A stretch of 64,000 bases of DNA from Clostridium sp. CX1 (GTDB lineage Bacteria; Bacillota; Clostridia; Clostridiales; Clostridiaceae). The position numbers were made by a program, and so were the translations under genes. A model generated the notes under the pieces. The model did not search any database, was not told where the DNA came from, and saw only the letters and a program-made list of their open reading frames with translations. Positions 57,634 through 64,000 of this stretch are shown here, piece by piece. The DNA is taken from contig NZ_JAODOO010000005.1 in assembly GCF_025398335.1 (NCBI RefSeq), positions 124,001 to 188,000 on the forward strand, read 5' to 3'. The first letter of the stretch is position 1. Each line of letters begins with the position of its first letter.

Positions 57634-59133
57634 CTAATTGGCAAATTTTTTAAATATCACCGGCATATTTTCTAAAATATCACTAGCACTTACACAGAAC
57701 ATTTTTTTTGAAAGTTCTTCTCCACAATAACCATGTATGAAAGCAGATATATAAGCAGCTTTCATAGGTTTATAACCTTGACCTATTAAAGATGCTATCA
57801 TTCCTGTAAGACAATCTCCCATGCCACCTGATGCCATAGCACTATTTCCAGTAGGATTAATTACTGTTATTTTACCATCAGTAATTATACTATTGTATCC
57901 CTTTAAAAGTACAATAACATCATTTTTTTGTGCAAACTTCTTCGCAACCTCTAGTCTATTTTCCTTTATGTAATCTATAGAAAGTCCTGTTAGTCTTGCC
58001 ATTTCCCCTAAATGAGGAGTTATTAAAATATTACATTTTTTATCTTTTAAAATATCTACTCTATCCTCCAGAACATTTAAACCATCAGCATCTATAACGA
58101 TAGATTTTTCAGAACTACTTATAACTTGTTTTACTAGACTTAAGGTAGTTTCATCCTTTCCCATACCTGGCCCCATAGCAATAACATCGCTTTTTTCTAT
58201 TAATTCTTGTACTTTCATTTTTTCGCTAATAGAAATTGTCATAGCCTCTGTGAGTTTAGAACTTAGCATAGATTGAATTTCTTCTCTACAGCATAATGTT
58301 ACTAATCCAGCTCCACTTCGAACAGCTCCCTGTGTGCATATATAAGCGGCTCCTGTGTACCCCTTTGAGCCAGCAACAACTAATATTCTTCCATAATCAC
58401 CCTTATAGGAGTATTTATCTCTTATCTTTATATTGCTTCTTATCATATGTTCATCCATAATAAATTCATTGTTATGAAATTTATTAACAGCTATATCAGG
58501 AATGCCAATATCCTCTATTACTATGTTTCCAGTTAGTTCATCTGTTCCGTAGCTTAAAAATCCTTGTTTATATAGTTGGAAAGACACAGTTATATTTGCT
58601 CTAATACAGTTTCCAAGAAGTTTGCCTGTGTTAGCATCAAAGCCTGATGGCACGTCAATAGCTACAACATGGTTACTGTTCTCGTTAATTATGGAGATAA
58701 CAGAGTCAAATATACCTTCAACATTTCTAGAAAGTCCTGTGCCAAATATTGCATCTACAGTCACTTCACTTCTCTGCACTGAATCCCTTAGTTCATTAAT
58801 ATCCTCGATATTGTCAACTTTAACTATGTTAACTCCTATTTTCTTTAATATATCATAGTTAGTTTTACAATCTGAAGTCATTCCACTCTTTCCGCCCACT
58901 AAAAACACTTCTACTTTTTTATTTAAAATATGAAGGTGTCTTGCTACTGCAAAACCGTCACCTCCATTGTTTCCTTTAGCACAAACAATACAAAAGGAAC
59001 TAAACTTATTTAAATCTAGATTGTTAATAACCTTTAATGCTGCATTTTCCATTAAGACAATACCTGGTATTTTCAATTCATTTATACAATAGTTATCTAT
59101 ATTCCTCATTATTTCTGCAGTTGCAATCTTCAA
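57634..59133 (-). CDS. nnrDE: Bifunctional NAD(P)H-hydrate epimerase/dehydratase
   Basis: About 499 aa. N-terminal epimerase domain (1-210; KGNNGGDGFAVARHL, FGTGLSRNV, IDVPSGFDANTG) fused to a C-terminal ADP-dependent (S)-NAD(P)HX dehydratase (230-499; VVAGSKGYTGAAYI, GPGMGKDE, ITPHLGEMARL, NPTGNSAMASGGMGD). It repairs hydrated NADH/NADPH. Start is TTG at 59133, 8 nt after GGAGGT. It overlaps the acpS end by 41 nt. Confidence 0.94.
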   Translation of the reverse strand: MKIATAEIMRNIDNYCINELKIPGIVLMENAALKVINNLDLNKFSSFCIVCAKGNNGGDGFAVARHLHILNKKVEVFLVGGKSGMTSDCKTNYDILKKIGVNIVKVDNIEDINELRDSVQRSEVTVDAIFGTGLSRNVEGIFDSVISIINENSNHVVAIDVPSGFDANTGKLLGNCIRANITVSFQLYKQGFLSYGTDELTGNIVIEDIGIPDIAVNKFHNNEFIMDEHMIRSNIKIRDKYSYKGDYGRILVVAGSKGYTGAAYICTQGAVRSGAGLVTLCCREEIQSMLSSKLTEAMTISISEKMKVQELIEKSDVIAMGPGMGKDETTLSLVKQVISSSEKSIVIDADGLNVLEDRVDILKDKKCNILITPHLGEMARLTGLSIDYIKENRLEVAKKFAQKNDVIVLLKGYNSIITDGKITVINPTGNSAMASGGMGDCLTGMIASLIGQGYKPMKAAYISAFIHGYCGEELSKKMFCVSASDILENMPVIFKKFAN

Positions 59134-59509
59134 GTTTATCAACCTCCATCACTGCGTACGCTATAGCATTATCCACTCCGTGAGATATACTTAAATGAAT
59201 TTTATAGTTCCCATACTTTTGTGCTATCATCTTAGCTTTACCCTTTAGCACTACAATAGGCTTACCTGCAGCAGTTCTATCTATTTCTATGTCCTTAAAT
59301 TCAAATCCACTAAATCCTGTTCCTAATGCTTTAGAAACAGCTTCCTTTGCTGCAAATCTTCCTGCTACAAATTCTGGTCTTAGATTTCTACTCTTTAGAT
59401 ATTCAACTTCATTCTTACTAAACATTTTATCCATAAAATTAGAATGTTTATCCATGGCATCTTTAATTCTCCTGATTTCAACTATATCAACCCCAACACC
59501 TGAAATCAA
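59093..59509 (-). CDS. acpS: Holo-[acyl-carrier-protein] synthase
   Basis: 138 aa. Transfers phosphopantetheine to ACP. Motifs GVGVDIVEIRRI (metal-binding Asp), FAAKEAVSKALG (Glu/Lys of the active site) and ISHGVDNAIAYA. The start is TTG at 59509, 7 nt after GGGGGTGA, which gives the usual N-terminus LISGVGVD; frames further upstream look like leader. It is slightly longer than the 120-125 aa norm at the C-terminus. First gene of an acpS-nnrDE unit. Confidence 0.92.
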   Translation of the reverse strand: MISGVGVDIVEIRRIKDAMDKHSNFMDKMFSKNEVEYLKSRNLRPEFVAGRFAAKEAVSKALGTGFSGFEFKDIEIDRTAAGKPIVVLKGKAKMIAQKYGNYKIHLSISHGVDNAIAYAVMEVDKLEDCNCRNNEEYR

Positions 59510-59583
59510 AATATCACCCCCACACTTAATATAATAAGGCAAAATTTTCAATTTTTAAAGTTAAATTTAATATTTAAAAGAAA

Positions 59584-59605
59584 AAAAGAGGATTTTCCCT
59601 CTTTT
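59584..59605 (-). terminator. Terminator before acpS (after the 116-codon gene)
   Basis: Arms AAAAGAGG (59584-59591) and CCTCTTTT (59598-59605); a T-run follows on the minus strand. Confidence 0.8.
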
Positions 59606-59630
59606 TAAAACTATCTACTCTTACAATAGC

Positions 59631-59978
59631 TTAATATGCTATGCATCTTATTTCCTTATCAAAATCAATGATATATTCGTCAATATATTCTCCTAATACA
59701 TCAATTAAGTGTATTGGTGATACTGTATTGTCATACAATAATTTTAATAAATTATGTACTTTATGTCTATCAGGACTTATATTTTGTACAACATCTCTTT
59801 CTATATTAATTAATTTTCCGTCTACCATATCTTGTCTTTCAACTTCTATTCCATATGACTGTACCTCTACGGCATCTATTTCACATGAAATAAGAACACT
59901 TCCTTTTAGCAGTCTGTAGAAATAGTTATACTTTATTTTTTCTACACTTTCAGTTCTAACTAAATTTTCTACCACCAT
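59631..59978 (-). CDS. Small uncharacterised clostridial protein (possibly DUF6514)
   Basis: 115 aa. ATG at 59978 is 5 nt after GGGGGGA; an earlier ATG at 59993 has none. The sequence has no signal peptide or TM. It resembles a family of small clostridial proteins recognised by EVERQDM and NISPDRHKVHNLLKLLYDN followed by TVSPIHLIDVLGEYIDEYI in consecutive stretches; I recall this as DUF6514 but cannot verify it. Monocistronic with its own terminator. Function unknown. Confidence 0.7.
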   Translation of the reverse strand: MVVENLVRTESVEKIKYNYFYRLLKGSVLISCEIDAVEVQSYGIEVERQDMVDGKLINIERDVVQNISPDRHKVHNLLKLLYDNTVSPIHLIDVLGEYIDEYIIDFDKEIRCIAY

Positions 59979-60173
59979 ATTTTTTCCCCCCATAATTAAC
60001 TTCAGAAATATCTTAACATATTAAATAAAAGAAATATGTCATTTCATGTGAAAATTAATTACAACTTATCTCTTTTATATGACATCAAAAAGCCTGTAGT
60101 CCCACATCTATAACCATGTATATTACTTTACTTCAATTATCTTCCTTTTAAATAATGATTGTTTGTCGAAATT

Positions 60174-60776
60174 CTATGCTTCTTGACTATTTCTTTTTGA
60201 ATTAGTATACCTAATAGATTCTGTTAGAATATGTTCTTCAATTGCAAGATATCTGCAGATATCTTCTAATATTAGGATACTTGCTACAACTATAGAGCAA
60301 TCATCATTCTTGCAATGTTTTAAATTATACATTTTTACATAGTTATTTAACGTCTCTTTTTTGCACTTTATGTCACAATATATACTATTTAATGTATTAT
60401 ATAGTATATCATAAGAAAGTATTAAAAAATCCTTTTTAGACTTTTGGTTACCATTTACTACATATTTTACTATTTTGTTTAAAAAGTTTTCTTTATAGTA
60501 TTCCTCCATATGTTTTGTGTAACTGTTACCGATATAACTCCCTATAATGTAACTGTCTATTAGAGCAATCTCTCCTTCCGTATTAAATATTATTGCCAAC
60601 TCTACGCTTTTTTTCCCCTCTCTTCCTATTTCATCAGTTAACTTCTTTACTCTTTGATTGAAGGAACTCGTGAACTTTGAGTCCAGTATAAAATACTCTA
60701 GTTCACGACTGGAACACTCGTATATAAAGTCGGAAAAATTTTTATAGATTTTTTTCATATAATCTTTGCTTCTCAA
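60174..60776 (-). CDS. Uncharacterised protein, 200 aa
   Basis: I do not recognise this protein. The start is TTG at 60776, 7 nt after an AAGG site. No TM or signal peptide is seen. It is rich in Lys, Ile, Tyr and helical segments, with several Cys (CSSRELEYFIL, YCDIKCKKE, KHCKNDDCS) that could bind a metal. It lies between the DUF6514-like gene and the BrkB-family gene in the same orientation, with gaps of 195 and 126 nt, so it is probably an independent unit. The gaps are AT-rich without other features. Confidence 0.6.
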   Translation of the reverse strand: MRSKDYMKKIYKNFSDFIYECSSRELEYFILDSKFTSSFNQRVKKLTDEIGREGKKSVELAIIFNTEGEIALIDSYIIGSYIGNSYTKHMEEYYKENFLNKIVKYVVNGNQKSKKDFLILSYDILYNTLNSIYCDIKCKKETLNNYVKMYNLKHCKNDDCSIVVASILILEDICRYLAIEEHILTESIRYTNSKRNSQEA

Positions 60777-60902
60777 AATATCACCTTCTAGAATATCTTT
60801 TTAAATTTTGTAATGAATTACTACTAAAAAACCATTCCTTTTTGTTGTTATAAACTGATAAACATATATTCAATATTTTTACTCATGTTATATAAAAATA
60901 TA

Positions 60903-61751
60903 CTAAAACTTTTTTCCCTTAGGCTTCACTTTTCCTTCCCTATCAAAAGCCAATGTAGCATTTAATTCTCCTCCCATGATTATCATTACTGATAAAAAAA
61001 ATAACCAAGTTAAAAGTATAATTACAGCACCTATGCTTCCGTAAACTTTAGAATAGTTTCCAAAATTATTTACATAATAGGCAAACCCTACAGATACCCC
61101 AACCAATCCTATTGCAGAAAAAACCGCTCCTGGCATCACTTCTTTCCATGTCAATCTTCTGCTGGGAGTATAATGGTATAATGCTGCAAATATAAATATT
61201 GTGGTTAGAAACATGACAGTATACCTTACTATATTCCAAAATCTCTGAAACATAAAAGAATACCCGAACTGTTTTGCTAAATATACTCCCAAAATTTGTC
61301 CAAATACCAGTAATATCATTGTCAGTATTACTATGAAGGTTACCCCAAAAGTGCACATAATTGCTATAAACTGAACTTTAAAAACCGATCTATCCTCAGA
61401 TTCATCGTATGCCTTATTAAGGCCTTTAATAACCGCATTAAATCCACTGGATGCACTCCAAATTGTTGCTAGTAAACTCAAAGATAGTAGATGGCTGTTT
61501 CTACCATCAACTACTTCTACCACAGTATTATGCACCAATTCTAATACGTTAGTAGGTAAAATTTTATTTAATCCCACCAACACCTCACCACTGCTAATAG
61601 GACTATATCCTACTAACGTCATAAGAAATATTAGAAATGGAAAGAATGAGAAAATTAGACTATATGCAAGCTGAGATGCTAAAGCTAAAACATCATCGTC
61701 ATTAAACCTAAAGGTTAAATTTTTAATATCCTTAGCGATACGTTCAATCAT
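60903..61751 (-). CDS. YihY/BrkB family membrane protein
   Basis: 282 aa with six TM helices, typical of YihY (once misnamed RNase BN). The N-terminus has ALASQLAYSLIFSFFPFLIF and the middle the signature WSASSGFNAVIKGLNKAYD; the last TM is near YGSIGAVIILLTWLFFLSV. The function is unknown; a transport role has been proposed. Monocistronic. Confidence 0.9.
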   Translation of the reverse strand: MIERIAKDIKNLTFRFNDDDVLALASQLAYSLIFSFFPFLIFLMTLVGYSPISSGEVLVGLNKILPTNVLELVHNTVVEVVDGRNSHLLSLSLLATIWSASSGFNAVIKGLNKAYDESEDRSVFKVQFIAIMCTFGVTFIVILTMILLVFGQILGVYLAKQFGYSFMFQRFWNIVRYTVMFLTTIFIFAALYHYTPSRRLTWKEVMPGAVFSAIGLVGVSVGFAYYVNNFGNYSKVYGSIGAVIILLTWLFFLSVMIIMGGELNATLAFDREGKVKPKGKKF

Positions 61752-61877
61752 AATTTTCTTCCTTTCTAAGTTTTTTCCACATTAAATCTAGCTATCTTTA
61801 TTATTTTAAAAATAAAGCTTTTTAATGTAATATATGTTCTAAATCACACAGATATATATTTGATTATTTAACTTATA

Positions 61878-61928
61878 AAAATAGAAGATGCCATATCTTA
61901 AGGTTTAAGATATGGCATCTTCTATTTT
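61878..61928. terminator. Long hairpin terminator after reverse rubrerythrin
   Basis: 24-bp perfect arms (61878-61901 and 61905-61928; core GATGCCATATCTTAA) around a 3-nt loop, with AT-rich flanks on both sides; active in both directions in principle. Confidence 0.85.
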
Positions 61929-61953
61929 AGCTAAAATTATATTAAACTATTTT

Positions 61954-62499
61954 TTATTTAAAGTATCTATTTAATAATCCTAAAAATGCAGAACCGTGTC
62001 TTGCTTCATCTTTACACATTTCATGTACTGTGTCATGAATAGCATCTAAGTTTAATTTCTTAGCTAAAGTAGCTAAATCTTTCTTTCCTTGAGTTGCTCC
62101 ATGCTCTGCTTCTACTCTCATTTCAAGATTTTTCTTTGTATCTGCTACAACTACTTCTCCTAATAATTCAGCAAACTTTGCTGCATGCTCTGCTTCTTCA
62201 AAAGCTATTCTTTTATAAGCTTCTGCTACTTCTGGGTAACCTTCTCTGTCAGCCTGTCTGCTCATAGCTAAATACATTCCAACTTCTGTACATTCTCCAG
62301 TAAAGTTTGCTCTTAAGCCTTCTATTACTTCAGGATCAACATCCTTTGCTATTCCTATTCTATGCTCATCAGCCCAAGTGAATTGACCTTCAACTTTTTC
62401 AGCAAATTTATCACTTGAAACTCCGCATTGTGGGCATTTCTCTGGTGCTGCCTCTCCCTCATGAATATATCCACATACTGTACAAACAAATTTTTTCAT
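61954..62499 (-). CDS. Reverse rubrerythrin (rubredoxin domain at N-terminus)
   Basis: 181 aa. The rubredoxin-like domain comes first ([10 protein letters not shown] and CPQCG, four Cys for the Fe site), followed by a ferritin-like diiron domain (about 45-181; [38 protein letters not shown]). This order marks the clostridial reverse rubrerythrin, an NADH-linked peroxidase system that protects anaerobes from O2 and H2O2. GGGAGGA site before the ATG. The promoter carries a near-perfect dyad at the -10. Confidence 0.93.
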   Translation of the reverse strand: MKKFVCTVCGYIHEGEAAPEKCPQCGVSSDKFAEKVEGQFTWADEHRIGIAKDVDPEVIEGLRANFTGECTEVGMYLAMSRQADREGYPEVAEAYKRIAFEEAEHAAKFAELLGEVVVADTKKNLEMRVEAEHGATQGKKDLATLAKKLNLDAIHDTVHEMCKDEARHGSAFLGLLNRYFK

Positions 62500-62552
62500 A
62501 ATAATAATCCTCCCATCAAATTTTAACTCTTTATAATTTTTATTTTCTTTAC

Positions 62553-62588
62553 AATTAATATTATATAATACTAATTATTGTTTTGCAA
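62553..62588 (-). promoter_or_regulatory. Promoter of reverse rubrerythrin with PerR-like dyad at -10
   Basis: Minus strand: -35 TTGCAA (62588-62583), 17-nt spacer, -10 TATAAT (62565-62560). A 24-bp dyad with one mismatch (62553-62576, AT-only, core ATATTATATAATA) covers the -10. PerR boxes are AT-rich dyads over such promoters, and PerR controls this gene in C. acetobutylicum. The exact PerR consensus cannot be matched with certainty. Confidence 0.55.
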
Positions 62589-62706
62589 GTACTTTTTCAT
62601 ATATTTTGGTAAATTTTTTATGGAGCAAAAATATCGCTGAGATAATATTCAGTAATCTATAATTAATTTCCTTGCATTGTTAACCACTACAATGTTCTTG
62701 CAATAT

Positions 62707-62736
62707 AAAAAGCACTAGTAAAAACTAGTACTTTTT
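62707..62736 (-). terminator. Terminator after the yczE-like gene
   Basis: Arms of 13 nt (62707-62719 and 62724-62736; ACTAGT core, one mismatch) with a 4-nt A loop; a T-run follows on the minus strand. The rest of 62577-62836 shows nothing else. Confidence 0.8.
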
Positions 62737-62836
62737 ATATTATTCAAATACATTCTAGAATATCCTATACATTTTTAATTTATTAAATATTAATGAGAAA
62801 CTTCTTGAACAAACCCATAAATATCTACATTATTCT

Positions 62837-63565
62837 TTATACCTCTATTTTATTTCTTTCATCAATTAACTTATCATCTGTGTCATTTATATCAATCTCG
62901 TCTTGCCTTAAATCCTTGTATAAAAGAATCAAATTCATATGATCTGTATCCTTGGAACTGTACTTACCAATTTTAAAAGCAAACTGCACCGAAAATCCAA
63001 TACTGCCCGCAGTTATCAAAGTTCCTATTCCAACAGGCCCTCCTAAAATGTATCCAATGATTAAAACCGTTCCCTCTATAGCCCCCCTTATCATCCAAAC
63101 AGGTTTGTTGATCTTCTTTACAAGCCCTTCCATTAACCCATCCCTTGGGCCTGCTCCCAGACCAACTCTTAGATAAAAATAAGTTGCCCATCCTATTACA
63201 AAAATGCCCATAAACAACATAAACATTTGTCCTATTATGTTATCTGGTGTACTAAAAACCTTAAACTTCTCTATCAGGTCAATAAATAACCCTATGAATA
63301 TCATATTTAGCACACTAGCTAGCCCTGGTATAACGCCAAGAAAATATGAAATTAGAAGAATTACAAAACCAGTTAATTCAGATACCTGACCTAGCGTAAG
63401 TGAGCTATGTTGTACTATCCCCATATGAAATACATCCCATGGACTCATTCCTAGTTTCGAGTATAAGGTTAACAATATTCCTATAGAATATAGTAGTAAC
63501 CCAAACATTAGAGAAGGCATCTTCTTTATTAAATCAATAATTAACTTTTTCTTTTTATCATTCAT
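62837..63565 (-). CDS. YczE/YyaS-like membrane protein
   Basis: 242 aa, about five TM helices (14-32, 50-72, 80-98, 108-130, 160-185) then a hydrophilic acidic tail. Conserved segments are SKLGMSPWDVFHMGI and RVGLGAGPRDGLMEGL. B. subtilis YczE is linked to surfactin/bacillaene production through Sfp, but the clostridial relatives have no known role. Related to the YitT fold; single-gene unit. Confidence 0.85.
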   Translation of the reverse strand: MNDKKKKLIIDLIKKMPSLMFGLLLYSIGILLTLYSKLGMSPWDVFHMGIVQHSSLTLGQVSELTGFVILLISYFLGVIPGLASVLNMIFIGLFIDLIEKFKVFSTPDNIIGQMFMLFMGIFVIGWATYFYLRVGLGAGPRDGLMEGLVKKINKPVWMIRGAIEGTVLIIGYILGGPVGIGTLITAGSIGFSVQFAFKIGKYSSKDTDHMNLILLYKDLRQDEIDINDTDDKLIDERNKIEV

Positions 63566-63729
63566 AAACCCCTCACACCCCTAGTTAGTTTATTATATAG
63601 GACCATCTCCCTAAATTTTATCACTATATCAACTAATTTCCAATACAGTTTCTTTACACTCCATTTATAGCTTCAATTTCTTACCTATCTTTATTTCTTA
63701 TTGCCACTATGCTTTTTTATATAAACAAA

Positions 63730-63766
63730 AGAGAGAAAGTCAGCCTTTTCACCTGATTTTCTCTCT
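63730..63766 (-). terminator. Terminator after glmS
   Basis: 14-bp arms (63730-63743 and 63753-63766; one G-U) with a 9-nt loop; TTTTG follows on the minus strand. Confidence 0.8.
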
Positions 63767-63821
63767 ATTTCTCTATTTAAGTTAGTGTATTCAGTAGATA
63801 ATAGTCGTCTACTAAAATAAG

Positions 63822-64000
63822 TTATTCAACAGTAACTGACTTTGCAAGATTTCTTGGCTTATCTACGTCACAACCCTTTTGTATAGCCATATAATAAGCT
63901 AATAATTGTAACGGTACTACTGAAAGTACTGGTAAAAGTACCTCTTGAACTTCTGGTATATATATTGCTGATTCCACAGCCTTTTCTACATCAGTATTGC
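63822..64000 (-). CDS. glmS: Glutamine-fructose-6-phosphate transaminase, C-terminal end (5' part outside window)
   Basis: The last 58 or so codons of a minus-strand gene, ending [12 protein letters not shown] and a TAA at 63824-63822, with [17 protein letters not shown] before it. This is the isomerase-domain end of GlmS, which makes glucosamine-6-phosphate. The open frame continues past base 64000. A glmS ribozyme, if present, would lie outside the window. Confidence 0.93.
   Translation of the reverse strand, partial: NTDVEKAVESAIYIPEVQEVLLPVLSVVPLQLLAYYMAIQKGCDVDKPRNLAKSVTVE

Noticed and set aside
62837-63565. YczE-like protein as part of an antibiotic synthesis cluster
   Set aside because: No NRPS/PKS or Sfp gene is nearby; the B. 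subtilis link is positional and does not transfer.

Overview
The window is low-GC, AT-rich DNA of an anaerobic, endospore-forming Firmicute, most likely Clostridium sensu stricto. The evidence is gene content and order: HydE, reverse rubrerythrin, WhiA, a GerS-like lipoprotein beside alr, DnaE-PfkA-Pyk, RapZ-GlmR-WhiA, FtsEX-CtpB-MinJ-like-UvrBA, and split transketolase. Shine-Dalgarno sites are strong, and TTG/GTG starts are frequent. The genus is inferred; no rRNA or tRNA gene was seen. Almost everything is on the minus strand; motAB is the only plus-strand unit, and both window ends cut through genes (hydE at the left, glmS at the right).

Layout on the minus strand, in increasing coordinates. 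1-8.5 kb: partial hydE, ftsH-helD, pepV, and proS behind a T-box leader. 8.5-14.7 kb: a cell-envelope defence block with a BceRS two-component system, a BceAB-type transporter, a DedA membrane protein 29 nt behind the permease, and a PAP2 (BcrC-like) phosphatase just upstream. All of these functions converge on the undecaprenyl (C55) lipid carrier. 14.7-18.8 kb: a Cache-type chemoreceptor divergent from motAB. 18.8-21.1 kb: an accessory unit of a SASA-type acetylesterase, a PadR regulator and a Vat-like acetyltransferase. Its promoter has a near-consensus -35 and -10 with a perfect 16-bp palindrome across the spacer and a second dyad at the predicted start site.

21.4-30.2 kb: rlmD, a DUF1540 protein, then pyk, pfkA and dnaE. 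30.3-38.5 kb: rapZ-glmR-whiA-ytoI, murB, uvrC and a YdjM-type membrane protein. 38.7-42 kb: an elongation/division unit of FHA protein, RodA/FtsW glycosyltransferase and class B PBP. 42-51.4 kb: ftsE-ftsX, ctpB, a MinJ-like PDZ protein, uvrB and uvrA. 51.5-54.4 kb: a YitT-type protein and two-subunit transketolase. 54.4-59.5 kb: acpS-nnrDE-gerS-like-alr and the EndoAI/EndoA toxin-antitoxin pair, which has its own promoter. 59.6-64 kb: two uncharacterised genes, BrkB-family protein, reverse rubrerythrin behind a dyad-overlapped promoter, a YczE-like protein and the end of glmS.

Most of the window is conserved core genome. The parts most worth testing are the C55-lipid defence block with DedA attached, the PadR/SASA/Vat operon with its twin operators, the bceAB control region where a terminator abuts the transporter promoter, and a short promoter-to-terminator unit between pyk and the DUF1540 gene that could encode a small RNA. 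No CRISPR array, insertion sequence, prophage or integrase was seen.
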